In this document: in pieces, positions 1 to 6,289 of the stretch
Layout: every line of letters begins with the position of its first letter
Position numbering within the stretch: the stretch's first letter is position 1
Origin: CAYZZA01 sp964482685
Lineage (GTDB): Bacteria; Bacillota; Bacilli; Lactobacillales; Carnobacteriaceae_A
DNA: 29,689 bases
NCBI GenBank assembly: GCA_964482685.1
Contig: CAYZZA010000014.1
Location: 1 to 29,689, forward strand
Reading direction: 5' to 3'
Made by a program: the position numbers and the translations under genes
Notes under the pieces: generated by a model
The model's database searches: none
The model's input: the letters and a program-made list of their open reading frames with translations, nothing else
What the model was told of the DNA's origin: nothing

Positions 1-268
1 GTCTCCCTCCATTATGTGCTGGTCCCTTGTTTCTAATTGAGTAGTTCTTTCTATCTTTTATAGCACTACTTATTTAAATGGAGTCTAGACACGCTCTCAA
101 TCGAATTTAAAATTTTCTTACATCCTCTTTATCTAAGAATCTTTTTAGAACACTCACTGATGTTGCTTAATAAAGGTGTCTTCCAAAAGTTTGTTCCGTC
201 TTTTCTCTAAATATGATAGTATCTAATAGATAGATGAAAATACAATTAAAACAAAAGGAGAAAACACA
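1..268. other. Upstream region without a gene
   Basis: No convincing coding frame, RNA gene or repeat is visible here. The only features I can support are the candidate promoter and the ribosome site of the following CBS-ACT gene. The preceding gene lies outside the window. Confidence 0.5.
190..217 (+). promoter_or_regulatory. Candidate cbpA promoter
   Basis: TTTGTT (190-195) and TATGAT (212-217) are separated by 16 nt. The -10 is good and the -35 is weak. It lies about 50 nt upstream of the start codon, and an AAAGGAG ribosome site follows near 255-260. Confidence 0.45.
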
Positions 269-910
269 ATGCTGATTAAGTCTCTTTGTATCCCTGAAAA
301 AAATGTCGTCACACTAAACGAAGAAGTCACTTTAGAAGAAGCCATCAAAATGTTAGAGCATACAGGCTATAGATGTGTGCCCGTTCTAGATGAATCCGGA
401 AAAATTTTTAGAGGAAATATCTATAAAATGCATATCTACCGACACAAGGCAAATGGCGGAGACATGTCGCTTCCTGTGACACATTTATTAAAAAATGCTA
501 CTAAATATATCCATCTAGAGTCCTCTTTTTTTAAAATATTTTTTATGATCAAAGACTTGCCTTACATCTCTGTGCTAGATGAAAACAATCACTTTTTCGG
601 CATACTTACACACAGCGCTTTACTCGACATGCTCCAGGAATCATGGAGCATCGACACAGGTAGTTTCGTCCTAACTATTGCTTCTAGCGGAGAACGAGGA
701 GACCTTGCCAATATTTCTAAAATCATCAACAAACATTGCTCCATTAACAGCTGTATCACCTTAGACGTTAATCCCGAAAACAGAATTCGCCGAACCATTA
801 TGACGTTGGAGCCTGGCGTAACCAGCGATACACTAGAACTCATTAGAGAACAACTTGATAAAAAAGGATTTTCTATTGTAGAATCAGAAAACCTGCACAA
901 ACCTCAGTAA
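269..910 (+). CDS. cbpA: CBS-ACT domain protein, probable cyclic-di-AMP-binding CbpA
   Basis: Cytosolic 213-aa protein with paired CBS motifs at about residues 8-60 and 75-122 (VPVLDESGKIFRG and ISVLDENNHFFGILT). An ACT-like domain follows at about 130-205 (FVLTIASSGERGDLANISKII). This CBS plus ACT arrangement matches the Listeria/Lactobacillales CbpA family, whose members bind c-di-AMP. The shorter CBS-only CbpB/DarB proteins lack the ACT part. The start is the ATG preceded by AAAGGAG. The gene is monocistronic: its own promoter lies upstream, and a strong terminator separates it from the convergent queT. The ligand assignment rests on family membership, since no ligand residues can be checked by eye. 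Confidence 0.75.
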   Translation: MLIKSLCIPEKNVVTLNEEVTLEEAIKMLEHTGYRCVPVLDESGKIFRGNIYKMHIYRHKANGGDMSLPVTHLLKNATKYIHLESSFFKIFFMIKDLPYISVLDENNHFFGILTHSALLDMLQESWSIDTGSFVLTIASSGERGDLANISKIINKHCSINSCITLDVNPENRIRRTIMTLEPGVTSDTLELIREQLDKKGFSIVESENLHKPQ

Positions 911-939
911 CACGCATTCGATTTACACACTAGTAAACC

Positions 940-1000
940 AAATAAAAGCCAGCCTATTCATCTGACTCTTCAGATACAGGGCTGGCTTTTATTTGATTTT
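940..1000. terminator. Bidirectional terminator between cbpA and queT
   Basis: A 15-bp perfect stem joins 940-954 to 980-994 and carries a nested 6-bp hairpin (ATCTGA/TCAGAT) in its loop. T-rich flanks lie on both sides, so it can serve cbpA (+) and the convergent queT (-). Confidence 0.85.
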
Positions 1001-1071
1001 AGTATAGAGGCTTTACATCGTCACTCTCTTTAGTAGCATTCTTTGTTTGAAAAACATCCCCATTGATTCTT

Positions 1072-1557
1072 TTATTTTTTACCTGAAAAAAGAAGTCGTC
1101 TATTCAAGTATTCCATCAAAGGAATTCCTACTAGCATCACGCCTAATTCCCCTAGCGCCACTGTAGCGTACGTGATCCAAAAAGGAAGTCCCGCTGCAAA
1201 ATAGAGCATGGCAGCGATAAAAAAAGAAAAGAAGGCAAACATCGCAGAGTTGATTCCCATTTTAACACGCACATTCTCTATATTTTTTGTGAAAAGAACC
1301 GTGAAAAATAAAGAGACTAGACTATGAGAAACTCCAAACAACAAATCATATACACCAAATGATGAAAAAAACAGATTTGATAAAAAAACGCCTGCAACGA
1401 TGCCAACAATATACTTACGTTCGAACACAACTAAATGATTTAATATTTCTCCTACACGAAATTGAATTGCACCAAAGGAAAAAGGAGCAAGAAATCCCGT
1501 TAACACGATGTACAAACTTGCAACAACTGCATTTATAACCCATTCTTTTGTTTTCAT
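1072..1557 (-). CDS. queT: QueT-family queuosine precursor transporter (ECF S component)
   Basis: Integral membrane protein of 161 aa with five or six hydrophobic segments (about 8-29, 48-64, 70-90, 101-121 and 127-148). It carries the family signature FRVGEILNHLVVFERKYIVG (residues 33-52). This resembles the COG4708/QueT substrate-binding subunit, which pairs with the shared ECF energy-coupling module to import the queuosine precursor preQ1 or a relative. No ATPase or EcfT gene is nearby, as expected for a group II ECF transporter. The ATG is preceded by AGGAGA. The gene stands alone between two terminators. Its roughly 60-nt leader can fold over the ribosome site and is annotated separately. 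Confidence 0.85.
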   Translation of the reverse strand: MKTKEWVINAVVASLYIVLTGFLAPFSFGAIQFRVGEILNHLVVFERKYIVGIVAGVFLSNLFFSSFGVYDLLFGVSHSLVSLFFTVLFTKNIENVRVKMGINSAMFAFFSFFIAAMLYFAAGLPFWITYATVALGELGVMLVGIPLMEYLNRRLLFSGKK

Positions 1558-1560
1558 TTT

Positions 1561-1612
1561 TTTCTCCTATTTTCAACTAGGGCACTTAGTCCGTCTTTTT
1601 GCCTTACTGCAG
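1561..1612 (-). promoter_or_regulatory. Structured queT leader, possible preQ1-responsive element
   Basis: Reading the minus strand, GACTA (1591-1587) can pair with TAGTT (1579-1575) around the loop AGTGCCC. An A-rich stretch and AGGAG (1568-1564, the ribosome site) follow. The loop C run can pair with the GG of AGGAG in an H-type pseudoknot. Alternatively CCTA (1581-1578) pairs with TAGG (1569-1566) and hides the ribosome site. The topology recalls preQ1-I, and queT genes are known preQ1 riboswitch targets, but the bases do not fit the preQ1-I or preQ1-II consensus by eye. Confidence 0.4.
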
Positions 1613-1622
1613 CAACCACATT

Positions 1623-1651
1623 AGTGTATAGCCAAACAGAAAAAAAGCCAA
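1623..1651 (-). promoter_or_regulatory. Candidate queT promoter
   Basis: Minus strand TTGGCT (1651-1646), a 17-nt spacer, and TACACT (1628-1623). The -35 lies inside the arm of the mazEF terminator, and the predicted transcript has a leader of about 60 nt. Confidence 0.5.
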
Positions 1652-1679
1652 GAAGTTTTCTTCTTCGCTTTTTTTCTGT
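1636..1679. terminator. mazEF terminator
   Basis: Long hairpin with arms 1636-1655 and 1660-1679. It has 19 pairs, one C-C mismatch and a TTTT loop. A7/T7 runs are built into the stem base, so it can act on the minus-strand mazEF transcript. Confidence 0.8.
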
Positions 1680-1717
1680 GGCTTTGTGTGTCCTATGTAC
1701 CCTAATGATTGATGATT

Positions 1718-2062
1718 TTACTTTGAAAGACCCACACTAATTGCAAGTGCTTCGTCTACTAATTTCATAATCTTAGGATCTACCTCGGTAATTTTATCTC
1801 GTAAACGTAGTTTGTCTATTGTGCGAACTTGTTCAAGAAGCACAACAGATTTCTTTTCCAGTCCGTCTTTGCTTGATTCAATATCTACATGTGTTGGCAG
1901 TTTGCCTTTTTGTATTTTCGTGGTAATCGCCGCAACAATCACAGTAGGACTATAGTGATTGCCCACATTATTTTGGATGATCAAAACAGGGCGCATTCCA
2001 CCTTGCTCTGATCCCACAACAGGTGATAAGTCTGCGTAATAGATATCTCCCCGTTTTACCAT
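1718..2062 (-). CDS. mazF: MazF/NdoA-type endoribonuclease toxin
   Basis: Sequence-specific endoribonuclease of 114 aa, close in length and motifs to Bacillus NdoA. RGDIYYADLSPVVGSEQGG and RPVLIIQN form the N-terminal beta core with the conserved Arg. AAITTKI near residue 45-51 carries the catalytic-region Thr, and LPTHVDI and LLEQVRTIDK are both family-typical. In the family it cleaves single-stranded mRNA at short motifs and is inhibited by the upstream RHH antitoxin. The ATG has a GGGAGG site 7-8 nt upstream. It follows mazE by 30 nt, so they share a transcript that ends at the 1636-1679 terminator. All visible core motifs are intact. Confidence 0.93.
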   Translation of the reverse strand: MVKRGDIYYADLSPVVGSEQGGMRPVLIIQNNVGNHYSPTVIVAAITTKIQKGKLPTHVDIESSKDGLEKKSVVLLEQVRTIDKLRLRDKITEVDPKIMKLVDEALAISVGLSK

Positions 2063-2092
2063 AATGGTTCCTCCCTGAAGGTACCACGTGCG

Positions 2093-2344
2093 TTAACCCA
2101 GGGATATCACCTCTGTGTCACATCCTTCAAATTCTGTACAAATCTCCAGATTTATCGAGGCCATATCAGCATATCCCTGTCGCATGGTATCCAGCATTTT
2201 AAGACTGTCTTCCAAAAAACAGTGTATTATCTCATTCATAAATTCATTTTCATTGAGACTCATTTGTTCACAATAACTTTGCACTTGAGCATAAACATCG
2301 GCATTTAACGTAACCGTCATTTTTTTCTCGCTATCACTCACCAT
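2093..2344 (-). CDS. mazE: Ribbon-helix-helix antitoxin of the MazF pair
   Basis: A protein of 83 aa that begins MVSDSEKKMTVTLNADVYAQ. The N-terminal basic beta strand followed by two helices (about residues 8-50) is the ribbon-helix-helix fold of the Bacillus NdoAI/EndoAI type. The acidic C-terminal tail would wrap the toxin. An in-frame ATG lies 6 nt upstream (2350), but GGGAGG at 2358-2353 sits 8 nt from the 2344 ATG and only 2 nt from the upstream one, so I chose 2344. It lies directly upstream of mazF. In enterococci and bacilli alr usually lies between acpS and this pair; here it is missing. Confidence 0.85.
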   Translation of the reverse strand: MVSDSEKKMTVTLNADVYAQVQSYCEQMSLNENEFMNEIIHCFLEDSLKMLDTMRQGYADMASINLEICTEFEGCDTEVISLG

Positions 2345-2399
2345 GATCATAGCCTCCCAAAAGATTTATACATGGAAAAGAACCATTCGTCATGAGTGT

Positions 2400-2429
2400 A
2401 TCATAAAAAAAGTTCTTTCGTATGAACAA
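2400..2429 (-). promoter_or_regulatory. Candidate mazEF promoter
   Basis: Minus strand TTGTTC (2429-2424), an 18-nt spacer, and TATGAT (2405-2400). It lies in the 171-bp gap after acpS, about 56 nt upstream of the mazE start, which suggests mazEF can be transcribed separately from acpS. Confidence 0.55.
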
Positions 2430-2515
2430 ATTGTGGCACGTTTTCGTACCGTTTCTTATGTTCGGCTTTTATCGGTAGAGCAGATAGGAAAAGACACCCA
2501 TTTTCTTCTTGTACT

Positions 2516-2866
2516 TTACATTTCCAAGACAACTTGTGCCGCTGCTAACCCCGTTGTATGTGTAATAGAAACATGTGCTTTTCCGTCAAAGGGGCACCGT
2601 GTAATCACCGGTCGCCCCTTTTCATCAGGCAATATTTCGATATCCAAAAAACCAACTTTCCCTATGCCGGTTCCCATTGCTTTTGAAAAAGCTTCCTTTG
2701 CAGCAAAGCGTCCAGCTAGAAACTCCATTTGTCTCTGTCCATGCATATTCGCAAAAAGCTCCATTTCAGAACGTGTTAAAATCTTTTCAGGAAATGTTTT
2801 TCTTTTTAGGTAGGCTTTTTCGATACGCGGTATTTCCGTTAAATCAAGACCAATTCCAAAGAGCAA
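2516..2866 (-). CDS. acpS: Holo-[acyl-carrier-protein] synthase
   Basis: Transfers 4'-phosphopantetheine from CoA to acyl carrier protein. The frame holds GIGLDLTEI (Mg-binding Asp), EFLAGRFAAKEAFSKA with the conserved Glu, and HVSITHTTGLAAAQVV at the C terminus. A longer frame exists from a GTG at 2875, but that GTG abuts GAGGG with no spacer. The TTG at 2866 lies 8 nt from the same site, and its product (LFGIGLDLTE) aligns with the start of Bacillus AcpS, so a TTG start giving 116 aa is favoured. Upstream is cshA and downstream mazEF. The enzyme is probably trimeric and cytosolic, by family. Confidence 0.88.
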   Translation of the reverse strand: MLFGIGLDLTEIPRIEKAYLKRKTFPEKILTRSEMELFANMHGQRQMEFLAGRFAAKEAFSKAMGTGIGKVGFLDIEILPDEKGRPVITRCPFDGKAHVSITHTTGLAAAQVVLEM

Positions 2867-2920
2867 CTTGGTCACCCCTCATTATGTATAAGACACCATC
2901 CACAACAGACACCTGATTGT

Positions 2921-2949
2921 ATAATACCAGTGTTTGCTTATAATGTCCC
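2921..2949 (-). promoter_or_regulatory. Candidate acpS promoter
   Basis: Minus strand GGGACA (2949-2944), a 17-nt spacer, and TATTAT (2926-2921). A TG dinucleotide placed for an extended -10 supports it. It lies just after the cshA terminator. Confidence 0.5.
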
Positions 2950-2962
2950 ATTTTATCCTTTA

Positions 2963-2999
2963 TTTTAAAAATACAGAGAAACGGATCGTTTCTCTGTAT
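2963..2999 (-). terminator. cshA terminator
   Basis: Perfect 13-bp stem (2971-2983 with 2987-2999, tight loop), followed on the minus strand by TTTTTAAAAT. It lies 28 nt past the cshA stop. Confidence 0.85.
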
Positions 3000-3026
3000 G
3001 CTTGTTCGTATTTATTTATGTGTGGT

Positions 3027-4490
3027 TTATTTGTTTGTCGTGTTTGGGTTGCTGCGTCCACGGCTGCGTCCGCGATCTCTGTTTCCACCAGACCCGGAGC
3101 TCTTGCCGCCTCTTCTATTTCCTTTGTATCCACCTGAACGACCGCCAGAACGGCCTCCTGAACGACCTCTTGAAGGCAATGGACGTTGAGGAGTGATCTT
3201 TACAGGTACTTCTGCTGAATCTTTTACAACAGATTTAATTAGCGCTGCAGCTAAATCTTCTGCTGAGTATGTGGAGACCAAACGATCTGCTGCCTTGTTG
3301 AATTTATCTAAATCTTTGGCTTCAAGTAGTTTTTCAACTTCAGACATCGCTGTTTTCATTTGGCTTTCCAATGCTTCGTCATCGGTTGGGGGACGAAGTG
3401 GAGTCATTTGTTGTTTCGTGATTGCTTCAATGGTCTTCATGTGACCCATTTCGCTTGGTTGAACAAATGTGATGGATACTCCTTCTCTTCCTGCACGTCC
3501 AGTACGTCCAATACGGTGTACATAACTTTCAGGATCTTGAGGGATATCATAGTTAAAGACGTGCGTGATATTTGAAATATCTAATCCACGAGCTGCGACG
3601 TCTGTTGCAACTAAAATATCAATTTGACCTTTTTTGAAATCACGTAGAACGCTCATTCGTTTGCTTTGAGAAAGATCTCCATGAATTCCTTCGGCATTGT
3701 ATCCACGCATTTCAAGTCCTTTAGCCACTTCATCTACTCTTCGTTTTGTTCGTCCAAAGATAATGGTTGCTTCTGGATTTTGGATGTCCATCAATCTTGT
3801 CATCACGTCAAACTTCTCAACGTCACGCGCTTTTGTGTAGTACTGCTGGATACTTGGTGCAGACAATGTTTTTGTTTTGATTTTAACAGTTTCAGGGTTT
3901 TTCATGAAACGTAAACCAATTCGTTTGATACTATCTGGCATTGTAGCTGAGAATAACAATGTCTGACGAGCATCCGGTGTTTCTGAAATGATGGATTCAA
4001 TGTCGTCAATGAATCCCATATTTAACATTTCATCTGATTCATCTAGTACAAGTGTTTCCACGTCTTGTAATTTCAAGGTTTTACGTTTGATATGGTCCAA
4101 CAGTCTTCCTGGAGTTCCAACCACGATATGTGGATTTTGTTTTAAAGACGTAATTTGACGACGGATATCTGCTCCACCGTACACAACTTGTACTTTAACG
4201 TTTTTATCTCTTCCTAAACGGAAAAGCTCTTCTTGTGTTTGGATTGCCAATTCACGCGTTGGAGCAATAACCAATCCTTGTATTCTACGGTTGCGTGTAT
4301 CGATTTTTTGAATCATCGGCAAACCAAAAGCGGCTGTTTTACCCGTTCCTGTTTGTGCTTGTCCGATGACATCTTTTCCTTCCAATGCAAACGGAATGGT
4401 TTGCTCTTGGATTGGGGTCATTTCTTCAAATCCCATTCTTTCAATGGATTGTAATAGTTCTGGTGCTAAATTGAGTTCGTTAAATTTCAC
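3027..4490 (-). CDS. cshA: DEAD-box-family ATP-dependent RNA helicase CshA
   Basis: RNA helicase of 487 aa used in cold adaptation and mRNA turnover. The Q motif region is at 21-29, motif I AQTGTGKT at 45-52, Ia PTRELA at 77-82, GG and TPGR at 105-129, motif II at 150-153, SAT at 181-183, and YVHRIGRTGRAG in the second RecA domain. The tail after about residue 435 is Arg/Gly/Ser-rich with RSGG repeats, typical of an RNA-binding tail. Motif II reads D-E-S-D instead of DEAD, from one Ala-to-Ser codon difference. The start is a GTG 7 nt after a perfect AGGAGG. An overlapping out-of-frame ATG closer to that site ends after four codons. A 260-nt leader precedes the gene. Confidence 0.93.
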   Translation of the reverse strand: MKFNELNLAPELLQSIERMGFEEMTPIQEQTIPFALEGKDVIGQAQTGTGKTAAFGLPMIQKIDTRNRRIQGLVIAPTRELAIQTQEELFRLGRDKNVKVQVVYGGADIRRQITSLKQNPHIVVGTPGRLLDHIKRKTLKLQDVETLVLDESDEMLNMGFIDDIESIISETPDARQTLLFSATMPDSIKRIGLRFMKNPETVKIKTKTLSAPSIQQYYTKARDVEKFDVMTRLMDIQNPEATIIFGRTKRRVDEVAKGLEMRGYNAEGIHGDLSQSKRMSVLRDFKKGQIDILVATDVAARGLDISNITHVFNYDIPQDPESYVHRIGRTGRAGREGVSITFVQPSEMGHMKTIEAITKQQMTPLRPPTDDEALESQMKTAMSEVEKLLEAKDLDKFNKAADRLVSTYSAEDLAAALIKSVVKDSAEVPVKITPQRPLPSRGRSGGRSGGRSGGYKGNRRGGKSSGSGGNRDRGRSRGRSNPNTTNK

Positions 4491-4620
4491 TCATGTTCCT
4501 CCTGTTTTTTCTTTCTTTTTTGTACTGCTCTTAGGATAGGGCCTAAAGTAAGACACCTGTTAACGTTCCGAGGTCTCTTTGCCGCGACGTGTAAATGGCA
4601 ATCCTCTTTCTTTGCCTACT

Positions 4621-4659
4621 AAAAATCCCGGTGCACAGAATTATGCTATACCCCCGGGA
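4621..4659 (-). terminator. Putative internal terminator (attenuator) in the cshA leader
   Basis: A 6-bp GC-rich stem (TCCCGG with CCGGGA), a 22-nt loop containing a weak inner GCA/TGC pairing, and then five T residues. It lies about 90 nt after the predicted start and about 130 nt before cshA. A flanking 7-bp pairing (4662-4668 with 4594-4600) encloses it. Confidence 0.45.
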
Positions 4660-4756
4660 ACTGCCATTCATTTTATCTTATCGGATTTTTCGCTATAAAT
4701 GTCTTCATAACCTATTCAGTGTTCGAATACGTTCCTACAAACCTTTTTCCTTTGTA

Positions 4757-4785
4757 ATCGTACCACGATAAAAAATGTTTATCAA
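4757..4785 (-). promoter_or_regulatory. cshA promoter
   Basis: Minus strand TTGATA (4785-4780), exactly 17 nt, and TACGAT (4762-4757). Transcription would start near 4750. Confidence 0.75.
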
Positions 4786-4837
4786 ATTTTTTTCTTCTTT
4801 ATTAGGAAAAGATTTGTTGCCCTTGCTTAGCGAAGAT

Positions 4838-6220
4838 TCATTTTTTTTCTTTTAAAGACTCCACAACTGCCAACAGGTTTGTCCCAAAACTAGATTTCAG
4901 CAGAATAGAATCCCCACTTTGAGTGCTTTCTTGTAAGTATTGAATCATTTTTTCTTGATTTTCTGGGAAGTACCGTACAGCTTCAGCAGGTAAGATTCCT
5001 TGTAATTCTCCATACAAAACCGCCATTTCTTCGCCATAAAGAATCACTTCCTCCAAAGTTCCCGGGACAAAAGCTTCCTTTATACTTCGGTGCAACTCTT
5101 TTGACAAAGTGCCTAACTCTCTAATATCTCCTAAAACTACTCTTTTTCTTCCTTCAACAGCAAATGTGGAAAAATCACGAATGATGGCTTTCATGGAGGT
5201 GGGACTTGCGTTGTACGCATCGTTTAAAAGGAGACTTCCATTGATTCCTCTGACCCATTCCAATCTGTTTTCGGTTAGATCAAACGCCGCCAACTTAAGC
5301 GCACTTTTTTCTATTGACACACCTAAAGCATCTCCCACTAAAAGAGCAGCAAGCGCATTTTGGATGTTATACGTTCCTGGTACTGGCAAACAAATCTCTG
5401 TCTTGGGTGCAAGATTTGAAGAAAAGCAGGTTTCTTGCTTGCCACTTTCGTACACAAGCGGATATGCATCCCACTCTTTTGTCCAACCAAATGTCTTTTT
5501 TTGTTCATCCGACAAGATGGTCGTTCTGTCTTTTAACAACGGCTCTGCTCCTGGATAAATAAGAAGACCTGTCTTCTTTAAGCCAGAAATGATTTCCATT
5601 TTTGCATCTGCAATCCCTTCGCGAGAGCCAAAAAAGCCGATATGTGATTCTCCAATCATTGTAATCACTGCAATATCTGGCTGAGCTAATTCGGACAACT
5701 GCTTGATCTCTCCAGGACCACTCATGCCCATTTCAAGCACTAGCACTTCAGTGCCACGAGGCATTTGCAACATGGTCATCGGCATGCCTATATCGTTGTT
5801 AAAATTCCCTTGGGTTTTATACGTTTTATACGTAGATGACAAGACAGCTTCAGTCATATCTTTTGTCGTTGTTTTTCCATTGCTGCCTGTAATGGCGACT
5901 ATTTTTGGATTTGTCTCTGCCACATAAGAAGACGCCCATGTTTGCAAAGCCTCTAGAGTGTTTGAGACTTTTAATACTGGAAACCCTTCAGGTGCATCGG
6001 CCAAATCTTCACTCCAAAGAGCTGCTACTGCGCCTTTTATTTGTGCTTCCTTGATAAAGTCGTGTCCATTTCGATTGCCTACGATAGGCACAAAAAGCAT
6101 TCCTGGCAAAAGGTCTTGTGTATTGAAAGCTACACCGCCAACAGACACGTCAGCCCATTTTTCTATGTCGTTTTGTGCTTGAACAGCGCGTCCTATTTCA
6201 CTTAATGTCCATTTACCCAT
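4838..6220 (-). CDS. murF: UDP-N-acetylmuramoyl-tripeptide--D-alanyl-D-alanine ligase
   Basis: Cytosolic ATP-dependent ligase that adds D-Ala-D-Ala to UDP-MurNAc-tripeptide, completing the peptidoglycan pentapeptide. The protein is 460 aa, normal for MurF. The N-terminal uridine-binding domain (1-100) is followed by the P-loop ITGSNGKTTTKDM (110-122), the central ATPase with LEMGMSGPGEI, and NRLEW plus LLNDAYNASPTSM in the central/C-terminal part. The ATG is preceded by GGAGGG. It lies 69 nt after ddl, whose product is its substrate, so the two are probably cotranscribed. Confidence 0.96.
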   Translation of the reverse strand: MGKWTLSEIGRAVQAQNDIEKWADVSVGGVAFNTQDLLPGMLFVPIVGNRNGHDFIKEAQIKGAVAALWSEDLADAPEGFPVLKVSNTLEALQTWASSYVAETNPKIVAITGSNGKTTTKDMTEAVLSSTYKTYKTQGNFNNDIGMPMTMLQMPRGTEVLVLEMGMSGPGEIKQLSELAQPDIAVITMIGESHIGFFGSREGIADAKMEIISGLKKTGLLIYPGAEPLLKDRTTILSDEQKKTFGWTKEWDAYPLVYESGKQETCFSSNLAPKTEICLPVPGTYNIQNALAALLVGDALGVSIEKSALKLAAFDLTENRLEWVRGINGSLLLNDAYNASPTSMKAIIRDFSTFAVEGRKRVVLGDIRELGTLSKELHRSIKEAFVPGTLEEVILYGEEMAVLYGELQGILPAEAVRYFPENQEKMIQYLQESTQSGDSILLKSSFGTNLLAVVESLKEKK

Positions 6221-6289
6221 TGGTTCCCTCCGTAGCCTTTTGTTCTTGCTGCGTACTATTTTTTCGTTCTGATTTTTTGGAACAAAACT

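Larger units (their letters stand above)
4491..4837 (-). promoter_or_regulatory. 347-bp gap: cshA promoter and structured 5' leader
   Basis: No gene lies here. The promoter at 4757-4785 would give a leader of about 260 nt. Going downstream on the minus strand the leader holds AATGGCA (4668-4662); a hairpin with a TCCCGG/CCGGGA stem (4659-4654 with 4631-4626) followed by TTTTT (4625-4621); TGCCATT (4600-4594), which can pair with the AATGGCA; a stem near 4578-4554 (AGACC with GGTGTCT); and a bulged CTTTAGG/CCTAAG hairpin near 4556-4530. The T-run hairpin looks like an internal terminator. I recognise no known RNA family. Confidence 0.55.

Noticed and set aside
2343..2813. Plus-strand frame of 156 codons opposite acpS
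   Set aside because: It lies over the clear minus-strand acpS gene and the mazEF promoter, has no ribosome site, and its translation matches no family.
130..4570. Recurring GGTGTCT(T) near several leaders (before cbpA, acpS, mazE and cshA)
   Set aside because: The copies differ in position, strand relation and flanking sequence. A 7-mer at this frequency is compatible with chance, so I did not call a shared regulatory site.
4491..4750. T-box in the cshA leader
   Set aside because: No AGGGTGGNACCGCG-like sequence is present, and helicase genes are not known T-box targets.
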